64,000 bases of DNA from Pseudomonas sp. v388 (GCF_003935425.1 NZ_RHQN01000011.1:1-64000); one strand, 5' to 3'. Shown: positions 28,064 through 39,514, counted from the first letter of the stretch. Translations and numbers: made by a program. The notes: generated by a model from the sequence alone, not told the origin.

Positions 28064-29728
28064 ATGGCGTACTACCGCAATCCTTCCGATGTGACCGCTC
28101 TGCCCGCCTGGCAGGCGTTGAGTCAACACCGCCAAGCCATGCAGGATTTCAGCATGCGCGAGGCGTTTGCCACAGATCCGCAGCGCTTCAGCCAGTTCAC
28201 CCTCAGCAGCGCCGGGCTGTTTCTCGATTACTCCAAGAACCTGATTACCGGCCAGACGCGGGATCTGCTGGTGCAACTGGCCAACGAAGTGGGTCTCAAG
28301 GAGGCGATCAAGGCCCAGTACGATGGCGAGCTGGTCAATTCCTCGGAAGGCCGCCCTGCCCTGCACACCGCGCTGCGACGTCCGGTGGGCGACAAGCTCA
28401 AGGTCAACGGCGTCGATGTGATGCCCGACGTGCACCGCGTGCTCAACCAGATGACCGAGCTGGTCGGCCGCATTCACGACGGTCTGTGGCGCGGCTACAC
28501 CGAAAAGCCGATCACCGATGTGGTGAACATCGGCATCGGTGGCTCGTTCCTCGGCCCTGAACTGGTTTCCGAAGCCTTGCTGGCCTATGCCCACAAAGGC
28601 GTACGTTGCCACTACCTGGCGAACATCGACGGCAGCGAATTCCACGAACTGTCGATGAAGATTCGTGCCGAGACCACGTTGTTCATCGTTTCGTCGAAGT
28701 CGTTCAATACCCTGGAAACCCTGAAGAACGCTCAGGCCGCTCGCGCCTGGTATCTGGCCCAGGGCGGTTCGGAAGCCGAACTGCATCGCCACTTCATCGC
28801 GGTGTCCAGCAACAATGCGGCGGCCGTGGCGTTCGGTATTCGTGAAGAAAACATTTTCCCGATGTGGGACTGGGTCGGCGGCCGTTACTCGCTGTGGTCG
28901 GCCATCGGGCTGCCCATCGCGCTGGCCATCGGCATGTCCAACTTCAAGGAACTGCTGTCGGGCGCCTACAGCATGGACCAGCATTTCCAGAGCGCGCCGT
29001 TCGAGCAGAACATGCCGGTGCTGCTGGGTCTGCTCGGCGTCTGGTACGGCAATTTCTGGGGCGCGCACAGCCATGCGATCCTGCCTTACGACCATTACCT
29101 GCGTAACATCACCAAGCATTTGCAGCAGCTGGACATGGAATCCAACGGCAAGACCGTGCGTCAGGACGGCACGCCGGTCTCTACCGATACGGGCCCTGTG
29201 ATCTGGGGCGGCGTGGGCGCCAACGGGCAGCACGCGTACCACCAGTTGCTGCATCAAGGCACCCAGTTCATCCCCGCCGACTTCATCGTGCCGATCGTGA
29301 GTTTCAACCCGGTCGCCGATCACCATCAGTGGCTGTACGCCAACTGCCTGTCGCAAAGCCAGGCGCTGATGATGGGCAAGAACCGCTCTGAAGCCGAAGC
29401 CGAGCTGCGCGAGAAAGGCATGCCGGAAGATCAGGTGCAGAGCCTCGCGGCGCACAAGGTCATTCCGGGTAACCGTCCGAGCAACACGCTGGTGGTCGAA
29501 CGCATCAGCCCGCGTCGCCTTGGCGCGCTGGTGGCGATGTATGAGCACAAGGTGTTCGTGCAGAGCGTGGTCTGGGGCATCAACGCCTTTGACCAGTGGG
29601 GCGTGGAACTGGGCAAGGAAATGGGCAAGGCGGTGTACCAGCGCCTTACCGGCGGCACCGACGAGCCGGCCGACGACGCGTCCACTCAGGGCCTGATCAA
29701 CTACTTCCGCGGTCGTCATCGCGGTTGA
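28064..29728 (+). CDS. pgi: Glucose-6-phosphate isomerase
   Basis: Pgi interconverts glucose 6-phosphate and fructose 6-phosphate. In Pseudomonas it works mainly in the gluconeogenic direction and in exopolysaccharide precursor supply, since phosphofructokinase is usually absent. The 554-residue protein contains [23 protein letters not shown], the family signature [16 protein letters not shown], the catalytic glutamate in QLDMESNGK (about residue 363) and the histidine in [13 protein letters not shown] (about 394), plus the C-terminal QWGVELGK lysine region. AAAGGAAA precedes the ATG. It is apparently a single gene after panBC. Confidence 0.97.
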   Translation: MAYYRNPSDVTALPAWQALSQHRQAMQDFSMREAFATDPQRFSQFTLSSAGLFLDYSKNLITGQTRDLLVQLANEVGLKEAIKAQYDGELVNSSEGRPALHTALRRPVGDKLKVNGVDVMPDVHRVLNQMTELVGRIHDGLWRGYTEKPITDVVNIGIGGSFLGPELVSEALLAYAHKGVRCHYLANIDGSEFHELSMKIRAETTLFIVSSKSFNTLETLKNAQAARAWYLAQGGSEAELHRHFIAVSSNNAAAVAFGIREENIFPMWDWVGGRYSLWSAIGLPIALAIGMSNFKELLSGAYSMDQHFQSAPFEQNMPVLLGLLGVWYGNFWGAHSHAILPYDHYLRNITKHLQQLDMESNGKTVRQDGTPVSTDTGPVIWGGVGANGQHAYHQLLHQGTQFIPADFIVPIVSFNPVADHHQWLYANCLSQSQALMMGKNRSEAEAELREKGMPEDQVQSLAAHKVIPGNRPSNTLVVERISPRRLGALVAMYEHKVFVQSVVWGINAFDQWGVELGKEMGKAVYQRLTGGTDEPADDASTQGLINYFRGRHRG

Positions 29729-29769
29729 GTCTGAACCGGCCGCGCCTGTCAGGCGTGGCTGCCGGCCCG

Positions 29770-29828
29770 TTCGCGAGCCAGCTCGCTCCTACGATGCTTA
29801 CTGCCTGTAGGGCCAGCTGGCTGGCGAA
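29770..29828. repeat. REP doublet, arms with GTAG ends facing inward
   Basis: TTCGCGAGCCAGCTCGCTCCTAC (29770-29792; on the minus strand GTAGGAGCGAG...GCGAA) and GTAGGGCCAGCTGGCTGGCGAA (29807-29828) form an inverted pair of Pseudomonas-type REP sequences in the pgi-acs gap. Both arms can fold into their own hairpin. The arrangement is opposite to that of the doublets at 34137 and 34245. Confidence 0.82.
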
Positions 29829-29948
29829 GCGCCTGAACCGGTTGAGAGTACATGGCGCTTCAGCCTGCCATCTGCACATCACTCTTGAACCCCTCCCCCG
29901 CGCATAGCTCCTATTCTTGTAGATCCCAACAAGAATACGGAGGCTGTC

Positions 29949-31886
<1,938 letters not shown>

Positions 31887-31940
31887 GGCAGGCGAGGCAT
31901 GGTCTGCGCCGTGCCCGCTGTTTCCCTGTTTCGAGAGCCC

Positions 31941-32807
31941 ATGGAATTCATTCGCAGTCATATCGAACGCCAGGTCATCAACCTGACCGGATTGTCTTTG
32001 GGCCAACTGGACCTGGAAAACCCCAAGGGCGATCCCGGCCTGTTCGGGCCTGACTCTATCTGTTGGCGAGTTCATGCTGACTTCACCAGCATGCTGATCG
32101 GCGGCATTGCGGCGCTGATGCTCCAGGCGCTGCATCCACTGGCCCTGGCCGGGGTCTGGGATCATTCCAGTTTTCGCCAGGACATGCTCGGGCGCCTCAG
32201 GCGCACCGGGCAATTTCTGTCGGGCACAACCTTCGGATCGACGCGTGACGCCAAGTGGTTGATCGACAAGGTACGCACCATTCACCTGCAGGTCACCGGA
32301 ACGGCCCCCGACGGGCGCGCCTATGCGGCCAGCGATCCCGAGCTGCTGACCTGGGTGCATGTGGCGGAAGTCAGCAATTTTCTGACCGCCCATCTACGCT
32401 ACGTCGACCCGGCCATGTCCTGCGCCGACCAGGACACCTATTACGCGGAAACTGCGCTGATCGCCGAGCAACTGGGCGCCCGTGATGTGCCGCGTTCCCG
32501 CCAGGCGATTGCCGAATACCTGGAGCAGATTCGTGGACAGTTGGTGTGCGATGAGCGCAGTCGTGAAGTGCTGCGCCTGTTGCTCAATGCGCCGGCGCCG
32601 AACCGGCTGAGCAAGCCGTTCGCCGCGCTGATGATGCAGGCAGGCATCGAGCTGTTGCCGGATTGGGCCAGCGACATGCTCGGCGAGCATCAAGGTCCGC
32701 TGCGCCGGCGTTTGATCCGCCTGGGGGTCAACAGCAGCGCGCCGGTACTGCGCTGGGCCGTGCGCGACGGCTCGTCGCACCGGGCCAGACGACGAATGGG
32801 TGTGTGA
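31941..32807 (+). CDS. Oxygenase MpaB family protein (DUF2236)
   Basis: A 288-residue protein of the ER-bound oxygenase mpaB/MpaB'/latex-clearing-like family (DUF2236), whose better-known members are heme proteins. Visible family elements are ADFTSMLIGGIAALMLQALHPLALAGV (about 36-62), where the HP histidine is conserved, and WVHVAEVSNFL (about 139-149) with the second conserved histidine. No signal peptide is seen. I chose ATG 31941 (MEFIRSHIERQV) by family N-terminus, but the in-frame ATG at 31899 has a better purine-rich site (AGGCGAGG). The biological substrate is unknown. It lies between acs and a thiolase on the same strand. Confidence 0.82.
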   Translation: MEFIRSHIERQVINLTGLSLGQLDLENPKGDPGLFGPDSICWRVHADFTSMLIGGIAALMLQALHPLALAGVWDHSSFRQDMLGRLRRTGQFLSGTTFGSTRDAKWLIDKVRTIHLQVTGTAPDGRAYAASDPELLTWVHVAEVSNFLTAHLRYVDPAMSCADQDTYYAETALIAEQLGARDVPRSRQAIAEYLEQIRGQLVCDERSREVLRLLLNAPAPNRLSKPFAALMMQAGIELLPDWASDMLGEHQGPLRRRLIRLGVNSSAPVLRWAVRDGSSHRARRRMGV

Positions 32808-32936
32808 ACCGGGCAGAAAAATGACCAACGGGTTCGCAGTTGGAACCCGAGCCCCCATGTATGACACCATCAGCGACTTGATCACCACGGGCAGCGGTCG
32901 AGCGCCCGGTCTCCAAAAACAATGAGGATCAGCACC

Positions 32937-34115
32937 ATGCAAGACGTCGTTATCGTTGCCGCTACCCGCACCGCCGTGGGCAGTTTCCAGGGCGCATTGG
33001 CGAATGTTCCCGCCGTCGAACTCGGCGCTGCGGTGATTCGCCAGCTCCTGAGCCAGACCGGCGTGGAGGGCGCCAGCATTGATGAAGTGATCATGGGCCA
33101 GGTGCTGACCGCCGGCGCCGGTCAGAACCCGGCCCGGCAAGCGGCCATCAAGGCAGGGCTGCCGTTCGCGGTGCCAGCCATGACCCTGAACAAGGTCTGC
33201 GGTTCTGGCCTCAAGGCGCTGCATCTGGCGACCCAGGCCATTCGTTGCGGCGACGCCGAGATCATCATTGCCGGCGGTCAGGAAAACATGAGCCTGGCCA
33301 ACTACGTCATGCCAGGCGCGCGCACCGGTCTGCGCATGGGCCACGCGACCATGGTCGACACCATGATCAGCGATGGTTTGTGGGACGCGTTCAACGACTA
33401 CCACATGGGTATCACTGCCGAAAACCTGGCGCAGAAGTACGAAATCAGCCGCGAAGCGCAGGATGCTTTCGCTGCCCTCTCGCAACAGAAAGCGGCGGCG
33501 GCTATCGAGAGCGGGCGATTTGTCGACGAAATCACGCCGATTCTGATTCCGCAGCGCAAGGGCGAGCCGCTGTCGTTTGCCACCGATGAACAGCCGCGAG
33601 CCGGCACCACGGCGGAATCCCTTGCCAAGCTGAAACCGGCTTTCAAGAAAGACGGCAGTGTCACGGCGGGCAATGCATCCTCGCTCAACGACGGTGCGGC
33701 GGCAGTGATGCTGATGACTGCATCCAAGGCTGAACAACTGGGCTTGCCGGTACTGGCGCGCATCGCCGGTTATGCCAACGCCGGCGTGGACCCGGCAATC
33801 ATGGGCATCGGCCCGGTCAGCGCCACCCGCCGCTGCCTGGAAAAGGCCGGCTGGACGCTGGAGGACCTGGACCTGATCGAGGCCAACGAGGCTTTTGCGG
33901 CCCAGTCCTTGTCGGTGGCTCACGAGCTGGGGCTGGACCCGGCGAAACTCAACGTCAACGGCGGCGCCATTGCGCTTGGCCACCCGATCGGCGCGTCAGG
34001 CTGCCGGGTGCTGGTGACGCTGCTGCACGAAATGATCAAGCGCGACGCCCGTAAAGGTCTGGCGACGCTGTGCATCGGCGGCGGACAAGGCGTAGCCCTG
34101 GCCCTGGCGCGCTGA
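32937..34115 (+). CDS. Acetyl-CoA C-acetyltransferase (thiolase II)
   Basis: A thiolase of the biosynthetic/degradative acetoacetyl-CoA type, 392 residues. The acylated cysteine is in [11 protein letters not shown] (about residue 88), the histidine in [12 protein letters not shown] (about 348), and the proton-donor cysteine in LCIGGGQG (about 378). TGAGGA precedes the ATG at 32937; an ATG five codons earlier overlaps that site. Possible roles include ketone-body use, butyrate metabolism or PHB-like routes. No hydroxybutyrate genes lie next to it, so atoB or phbA-type naming would be a guess. Confidence 0.93.
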   Translation: MQDVVIVAATRTAVGSFQGALANVPAVELGAAVIRQLLSQTGVEGASIDEVIMGQVLTAGAGQNPARQAAIKAGLPFAVPAMTLNKVCGSGLKALHLATQAIRCGDAEIIIAGGQENMSLANYVMPGARTGLRMGHATMVDTMISDGLWDAFNDYHMGITAENLAQKYEISREAQDAFAALSQQKAAAAIESGRFVDEITPILIPQRKGEPLSFATDEQPRAGTTAESLAKLKPAFKKDGSVTAGNASSLNDGAAAVMLMTASKAEQLGLPVLARIAGYANAGVDPAIMGIGPVSATRRCLEKAGWTLEDLDLIEANEAFAAQSLSVAHELGLDPAKLNVNGGAIALGHPIGASGCRVLVTLLHEMIKRDARKGLATLCIGGGQGVALALAR

Positions 34116-34136
34116 CCTCGTCGCTCGGACACCTGC

Positions 34137-34220
34137 GTAGCCAGCTCGCTGGCGAAACTGACGCTCGCGGCGATGAGGTTGCTGATGTCACGGCCGATTC
34201 GCCAGCAAGCTGGCTGCTAC
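34137..34220. repeat. REP doublet (REPIN), first copy
   Basis: Left arm GTAGCCAGCTCGCTGGCGAA (34137-34156, lacking the GAG after GTAG) and right arm from 34198 to 34220 (TTCGCCAGCAAGCTGGCTGC then TAC) are inverted relative to each other, around a 41-base spacer. The spacer is nearly repeated in the second copy at 34245, so the two units form a tandem array. Confidence 0.88.
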
Positions 34221-34244
34221 AAGGCAGCGGCGGACCTCAATGGT

Positions 34245-34332
34245 GTAGGAGCCAGCTCGCTGGCGAAAACTGACGCTTGCGATGATGCGGCTGCTGATGT
34301 CACGGCCGATTCGCCAGCAAGCTGGCTGCTAC
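34245..34332. repeat. REP doublet (REPIN), second copy
   Basis: Left arm 34245-34267 begins GTAGGAGCCAGCTCGCTGGC and ends GAA; the right arm is 34310-34332. Arms and spacer (AAACTGACGCT..., GATGTCACGGCCGA) closely match the copy at 34137, differing by a few substitutions and a three-base gap. Non-autonomous units of this type are thought to be mobilised by RAYT transposases; none is in this window. Confidence 0.88.
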
Positions 34333-34393
34333 ACGGTCAACGCCCCATAGCTGTTAAACTCTCGCGCCTCAATTCCCTGCCAAGGCGCTCTGC

Positions 34394-35410
34394 ATGTCTT
34401 CCTTGAATCAGGCGCTCAGCGTCGCCCTCGATAATCGTCAGTCGCTGCTCGCCGAGCTGCACGGGCAAGGCACGGACTGTTATCGCCTGTTCCATGGCAG
34501 CCAGGAAGGCGCCAGCGGCCTGACGATCGACCGCTACGGCCCGCAACTGCTGGTGCAGAGTTTCCACACGGCCCTGGAGCGCGATGCCTTGCTGAGCCTG
34601 CATGCTCAGGTCAACGAGCGACTGGGTATTGACACCCTGCTGGTCTACAACGATCGCTCCCAGGGTAACTCACGTGTCGATCGCACCGACCCGATCTACC
34701 AGGCCGAAGACGCGGCACTGCAAGACCTGATCGGTCACGAATGGGGGCTCAACTACCGCGTGCGTGGCCGGCATGCAGGGCAAGACCCGCTGCTGTTTCT
34801 CGACCTGCGCAATACCCGCGGCTGGGTGAAATCCCACAGTGCCGGCAAAAGCGTGCTGAATCTGTTCGCCTACACCTGCGGCGTGGGCCTGAGCGCTGCA
34901 GCCGGTGGTGCGCGGGAGGTGTGCAACCTGGATTTCGCCGAAGGTAACCTGGCCGTCGGCCGCGAGAACGGCGCGCTGAACCCGGACTTGCCTGCCATGG
35001 AATTCATCCAGTCGGACTACTTCCCGGCCATCCGGCAACTGGCAGGCCTGCCGGTTTCTGCCCGGCGCGGGCAAAAACTTCCCGGCTACGCCAGGCTGGA
35101 CCCGCGCCAATACGATCTGGTATTGCTCGATCCTCCTGCGTGGGCCAAGAGCGCGTTCGGCACCGTCGATCTGCTGCGCGATTACCAAAGCCTGCTCAAG
35201 CCTGCGCTGCTGGCCACCGCCGACGACGGCACACTGATCTGCTGCAACAATCTTGCAAGAGTCAGCATGGAAGATTGGCGCGAGCAGGTGCTGCGCTGTG
35301 CCAGCAAGGCCGGGCGTGCGGTCCGGGACTGCCAGGTCATGCAGCCCGCAGCGGACTTCCCATCCATGGACAACCAGCCGCCGTTGAAAACTCTGATTCT
35401 AAGGTTCTGA
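34394..35410 (+). CDS. Class I SAM-dependent methyltransferase, RlmI/RlmK-like
   Basis: A 338-residue methyltransferase. The N-terminal third has an RNA-associated RlmI-like domain (GLTIDRYGPQLLVQSF, then NDRSQGNSR), and the Rossmann core carries motif I as LNLFAYTCGVGLSAAAGGA (about 156-174), the acidic residue in VCNLDFAEGN and motif IV LLDPPAWAKS (about 238-247). This layout is that of 23S rRNA 5-methylcytosine or 2-methylguanine methyltransferases, but the N-terminal PUA domain of RlmI is missing, so the exact target is not assigned. It is preceded by the REP array and has no close partner gene. Confidence 0.85.
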   Translation: MSSLNQALSVALDNRQSLLAELHGQGTDCYRLFHGSQEGASGLTIDRYGPQLLVQSFHTALERDALLSLHAQVNERLGIDTLLVYNDRSQGNSRVDRTDPIYQAEDAALQDLIGHEWGLNYRVRGRHAGQDPLLFLDLRNTRGWVKSHSAGKSVLNLFAYTCGVGLSAAAGGAREVCNLDFAEGNLAVGRENGALNPDLPAMEFIQSDYFPAIRQLAGLPVSARRGQKLPGYARLDPRQYDLVLLDPPAWAKSAFGTVDLLRDYQSLLKPALLATADDGTLICCNNLARVSMEDWREQVLRCASKAGRAVRDCQVMQPAADFPSMDNQPPLKTLILRF

Positions 35411-35520
35411 TGCATCCTTCATTTTAGGAACTTTCCTACCTGACGTATGGGCGTTACCTTTTGAACCGAGTGGGCATGCCATACTCCAAGCAGCTCCAAA
35501 AGAGAGAGACGACGCCCCCC

Positions 35521-38469
35521 ATGTCCAAAGGATTGAAACGCACGATCGGCACTTTGCTGGCCGTTTTCGTGCTGTACAGCTTGCTCGGATTTTTCATCCT
35601 GCCCGGCGTCGCGTTGCGCATCGCCAATCAGCAGCTGGCCGACTACGCCACCGTTCCGGCAAAACTGGAACGGCTCGAGCTCAATCCTTACACCCTGGAG
35701 GTGACACTCTGGGGGCTGAACATCGGGACACCGGGCCAGGAACAGGTCGGTTTCGAGAAGCTCTACGCCGATCTGCAGATCGACAGCCTGTGGAACCGCG
35801 CCCTGCATTTGCAGAGCGTCGAGCTGATCAAGCCACGCACGCAGGTGCTGTTCGGCAAGGATGGCAAACTCAATCTGGCGCAACTATTCAAATTGCCGGC
35901 CAGTGAGCCGGCCACCCAGGAGCCGGCCGGCGAGCCTTTCCCGCTGCGCATTGATCAGATCAAGCTGGCCGACGGCTATCTGCATTTCCAGGACCTGCGC
36001 CCCAGTGCACCTATCGACTTCCTGTACGACACGCTCAACTTCGAGCTGAAAAATCTCAGCACCCTTCCGGAAGACAACGCTGACATGACGCTCGTCGCGG
36101 CCGGCCCGGACGGCGGGCGGATTGACTGGGTCGGGCGCATCAGCCTGGTGCCGATCACCTCCGAGGGCACGCTGAAAATCACCGACGGCAAGATGAAACT
36201 GTGGTGGCCCTATGTCCGCGACTCCTTGCCCTTGGCGCTCAAGGACGGCGTACTGAATTTCAGCACCGCGTACAAGCTCAACCTGGCCAAGGAAACCCAG
36301 TTGCAGCTCACTGGCGCCTCGGCCAGTGTGGCGCCGTTCGCCCTCGATGCGCCTGACGGCCGCCCGCTGGTGCGCCTGCAACGCCTGGAGGTCAGCGATA
36401 CCAACATCGACCTGGCCAAGCAGCTGGTGACGGTGGGCAAAGTCCGCAGCCAGAAGCTCGAAACCTGGGCGGCTCGTGAAGCGGACGGCCAACTGGACTG
36501 GCAGAAACTGTTCGCTGGCCAACCCGCCAAGCCTGCAGCGACACAAAAACCCGCGGTGGATGACAAGGCCGTGGAGCCTGCTGGCGCCGATCAGGCAGCC
36601 AAAGCGCCTGCGCCTGTCGGCAAGCCATGGCAAGTGACACTGCGCGATGTGCAACTGCGCGATTATCAGATCCACCTCACAGACCGGGTGCCTGCCGAGC
36701 CGGTAGTGCTGGACGTCGGCCCGTTGAATCTGGACATGCAAGACTTCGACAGCCTCAACTCCCGGCCTTTCAGCCTCAAACTGGATACCGGCATCGGCAA
36801 GCAGGGCCGCATCACCGCTGCCGGTAATGTCAACCTGGCACCGGTCAGTGCGCAGTTGAAAGTCACTACCAAGGACATCGACCTGCGCCTGGCCCAAGCC
36901 TACATCACGCCGTTCATTCGTCTGGAGCTGCGCAGCGGCATGCTGGACGGCGATCTGGCGGTCAATCTGCAAGGCACCGAGCCGCTCGCGTTCAACGTGA
37001 CGGGCAAGGCCCGGGTCAATCAATTGCATACGCTCGATACGCTCAAGCAGCGAGACTTCCTCAGATGGCAGCAGCTGGATGTCGACGGCATCGATTATCG
37101 CCATGGCCAAAGCCTGGCAATTGCCCAGGTCAATCTCGAGCAGCCTTACGCGCGCTTCATGATCAATGATGACCGCACCACCAACATCGACGACCTGCTG
37201 GTTCCGCAACCTGCCGATCAACCGGCCTCACAGAAAGCGCGGCAACCGGCCAGCCAGGACAAGCCCCTGGCGATCCGCGTCGGTGGCGTGAACATCAAGA
37301 ACGGCTCGGCCAATTTTGCCGACTTCACCCTTACGCCAAACTTCGCCACTGCCGTTCAGCAACTCAACGGCCGCATCGGCACCATCGACAACAGCAAGCC
37401 TACGCCTGCGCCGGTGGATATCGAGGGCAAGGTGGACCGTTACGCACCTGTCACCATCAAGGGCAGCGTCAACCCGTTCGACCCGATGGCAAGCCTGGAC
37501 ATCGCCACCAGCTTCAAGCGTGTGGAACTCACCACCCTGACGCCCTATTCCGGCAAGTTCGCCGGATTCCGCATCCGCAAGGGGCGCTTGAACCTCGACC
37601 TTCATTACCTGATCACCGAAGGCAAGCTCAAGGCTCAGAACAAGGTGCTGGTGGAGCAACTGCAACTGGGCGAGAAAGTGGACAGCCCGGACGCGGTGGA
37701 CTTGCCGATCCGCCTGGCGGTGGCCTTGCTCAAGGATTCACAAGGCCGAATCTCCATCGAGCTGCCCGTGGAAGGCGATCTGAACAATCCTCAGTTCAGC
37801 GTCATGCCGATCGTCTGGCAGACTCTGCGCAACCTTGTGGTCCGCGCAGCAGCAGCGCCGTTCAAGCTACTCGGCGGGCTGGTGGCCGGCGGCGGCTCCG
37901 AGGACCTCGGCACGGTGAGTTTTGCTGCAGGCTCCAGCGAACTTGGCCCCGACACGCAAAAGGCGCTGGACAAGCTCTCAGCCGCCCTCAGGGAGCGTCC
38001 CACCTTGCGCCTGGAGATCGAAGGCACCAGCGCAGCCGGCAGCGACGGGCCGTTAATCGCCCAGCAACGCCTGGAACGCGAATATCAATACACCTACTAC
38101 AAGATTCTCCAGCGCCGCGGCGACAAAGTCCCGGCCCGGGCCGCTCTGCTGGAAGTGCCGGAAGATGAAAAAGCGCCGATGCTTGAGGGCATCTACCGGG
38201 CGCGTCTGAAGCAACAGCCGCCGGCCCAGTGGCAGGATCTCGGCAAGGAAGAACGCGCCAACCAGATGCGTACAGCGGTCCTCAAGTTCTGGAGCGGCAA
38301 CGAAGCCCTGCTGCGCGAGCTGGGCCAGGAAAGAGCCGGCAACATCAAGGACTATCTGGTGGAAAAGGGCAAACTGGAGGACGAGCGGGTTTACTTTGTC
38401 GATGCACGCCTCGGCGAAGCCCAACCGGATGGACGCGTTATCAGCCCCCTGCACCTGGACAGCGAGTGA
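35521..38469 (+). CDS. DUF748 domain-containing AsmA-like envelope protein
   Basis: A 982-residue protein with one N-terminal membrane anchor (about 8-32, TLLAVFVLYSLLGFFILPG) and a very long exported part. The body has repeated beta-rich blocks typical of DUF748/AsmA-like proteins (for example LELNPYTLEVTLWGLNIG, SFKRVELTTLTPYSGKFAGF, LDLHYLITEGKLKAQNKV), of the kind related to lipid-transfer bridges across the periplasm. Near the C-terminus (about 800-870) VSFAAGSSELGPDTQKALDKL resembles a degenerate OmpA-like peptidoglycan-binding start. I chose the ATG at 35521. A DUF2845 gene overlaps its stop. Function is not established. Confidence 0.85.
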   Translation: MSKGLKRTIGTLLAVFVLYSLLGFFILPGVALRIANQQLADYATVPAKLERLELNPYTLEVTLWGLNIGTPGQEQVGFEKLYADLQIDSLWNRALHLQSVELIKPRTQVLFGKDGKLNLAQLFKLPASEPATQEPAGEPFPLRIDQIKLADGYLHFQDLRPSAPIDFLYDTLNFELKNLSTLPEDNADMTLVAAGPDGGRIDWVGRISLVPITSEGTLKITDGKMKLWWPYVRDSLPLALKDGVLNFSTAYKLNLAKETQLQLTGASASVAPFALDAPDGRPLVRLQRLEVSDTNIDLAKQLVTVGKVRSQKLETWAAREADGQLDWQKLFAGQPAKPAATQKPAVDDKAVEPAGADQAAKAPAPVGKPWQVTLRDVQLRDYQIHLTDRVPAEPVVLDVGPLNLDMQDFDSLNSRPFSLKLDTGIGKQGRITAAGNVNLAPVSAQLKVTTKDIDLRLAQAYITPFIRLELRSGMLDGDLAVNLQGTEPLAFNVTGKARVNQLHTLDTLKQRDFLRWQQLDVDGIDYRHGQSLAIAQVNLEQPYARFMINDDRTTNIDDLLVPQPADQPASQKARQPASQDKPLAIRVGGVNIKNGSANFADFTLTPNFATAVQQLNGRIGTIDNSKPTPAPVDIEGKVDRYAPVTIKGSVNPFDPMASLDIATSFKRVELTTLTPYSGKFAGFRIRKGRLNLDLHYLITEGKLKAQNKVLVEQLQLGEKVDSPDAVDLPIRLAVALLKDSQGRISIELPVEGDLNNPQFSVMPIVWQTLRNLVVRAAAAPFKLLGGLVAGGGSEDLGTVSFAAGSSELGPDTQKALDKLSAALRERPTLRLEIEGTSAAGSDGPLIAQQRLEREYQYTYYKILQRRGDKVPARAALLEVPEDEKAPMLEGIYRARLKQQPPAQWQDLGKEERANQMRTAVLKFWSGNEALLRELGQERAGNIKDYLVEKGKLEDERVYFVDARLGEAQPDGRVISPLHLDSE

Positions 38470-38801
38470 CAGACTTGAATCGAGACGCCCGCAAGACGAT
38501 TTTGCGTATGGGTTTGGCCTGCGCCTGCGCGGTTGTGGCGTTGGGCACTGAGGCGGCGACGTTGCGCTGCGGCAGCCAGCTGATCAGCACTGGAGACCGG
38601 CCGTTCGAGGTCGAGCAGAAATGCGGCACGCCGGTCAGCCAGTCGGTGATCGGCAGCCAGGAAACCTTCGACAATGCCTATCGCAGGTCCGAGCAGGTTC
38701 AGATCGAGGAATGGGTCTACGGTCCGGACAACGGCATGTACCGATACCTGCGCTTCGTCGGCGGTCGGCTCACCGATATCACCAGCAAGCGCGGACGATA
38801 A
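38466..38801 (+). CDS. DUF2845 domain-containing exported protein
   Basis: A 111-residue protein starting at GTG 38466, which overlaps the stop of the DUF748 gene (GTGA). It has an N-terminal signal-like segment (MGLACACAVVALGTEA, about 15-30) and a DUF2845 domain: CGSQLISTGDRPFEVEQKCG with two cysteines (about 35 and 53) that could form a disulfide, then EEWVYGPDNGMYRYLRFVGGRLTDI. Overlap implies co-translation with the DUF748 protein and perhaps a shared envelope role. Function unknown. Confidence 0.82.
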   Translation: MTDLNRDARKTILRMGLACACAVVALGTEAATLRCGSQLISTGDRPFEVEQKCGTPVSQSVIGSQETFDNAYRRSEQVQIEEWVYGPDNGMYRYLRFVGGRLTDITSKRGR

Positions 38802-38812
38802 AAACCGCACGC

Positions 38813-38845
38813 AAAAAAACAGGCCTCGGCGTTAACCGAGGCCTG
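38813..38845 (-). terminator. Rho-independent terminator of the BON-domain gene
   Basis: CAGGCCTCGG (38820-38829) / CCGAGGCCTG (38836-38845), perfect ten-base stem. Read on the minus strand it is followed by seven T (complement of the A run 38813-38819). It lies between the convergent DUF2845 and BON genes and serves the latter. Confidence 0.88.
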
Positions 38846-38924
38846 TAATGGCTACGTCCCTGTAGCCCTTCGCATGAACTTTCCGTGAGTCAAATGACTT
38901 GGGTGTCCAATGCTGAGTCAGCGA

Positions 38925-39278
38925 TTACTCGGCTTTCAGGCCGTCTGCCGATACAGCTTTGACGCCTTTGATTTTCTTGGTGATCGCGACGGCCACGTCT
39001 TTCTGGGACTCGGTCACAGCAACTGTCGAGGACAGGGAAACCACGCCTTTATTGGTCTCAACCTTGATGTCCGAACCTGGGATGCCTTTTTCAGTCAGCA
39101 GATCAGCTTTGACCTTGGTGGTGATCCAGGTGTCAGAGGTCTCTTCTTTTGCCTTGGTGACTTCACCGGCTGCGAGCACCATAGGTGCCTGGGTGTTGTT
39201 AGTCTGAGCAAAGGCAGCGTTAGCCATGGCCAGAGTCATAGTGGTGGCAGCGGCAGCAGCGATAACGAACTTCTTCAT
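38925..39278 (-). CDS. BON-domain periplasmic protein
   Basis: A 117-residue exported protein with a signal peptide (FVIAAAAATTMTLAMANAAFA, in part; cleavage near residue 24) and one BON domain (about 45-115): ITTKVKADLLTEKGIPGSDI, VNTNKG-type core and VSLSSTVAVTESQKDVAVAI. BON domains, as in OsmY, are thought to bind phospholipid surfaces and protect the envelope under osmotic stress. Single gene with its own terminator. Only one BON repeat, so it is half the size of OsmY. Confidence 0.88.
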   Translation of the reverse strand: MKKFVIAAAAATTMTLAMANAAFAQTNNTQAPMVLAAGEVTKAKEETSDTWITTKVKADLLTEKGIPGSDIKVETNKGVVSLSSTVAVTESQKDVAVAITKKIKGVKAVSADGLKAE

Positions 39279-39514
39279 ACGATAACTCCTGTTTTTCTCA
39301 GAAACTGCGCCAACTTCGTGGCTGCAGGGTTAACAGGTATATCGCAAGCGGTGTGCCAACTCTCTTCAAGAAATAAATCCTTATTAATCAACAGGTTAAG
39401 AATTTCTGCTTATAACCGGATCGTGCAGATTGCCCGTTCGACCCTGCGTTGTGGTTGCAAGATGCATGTTTGGCGAAAGCACCCAGGCATCGACAGGCAA
39501 GTCTTTCATTGAGA

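Noticed and set aside
34137-34332. Possible CRISPR-like array
   Set aside because: Only two units, with arms that are inverted repeats and spacers that are similar to each other, the opposite of CRISPR; it fits REPINs.
34116-34393. Short plus-strand frames within the REP array (for example 34173-34406)
   Set aside because: They translate repeated REP sequence (QLAGE, ASWLL repeats) and are products of the repeats, not genes.
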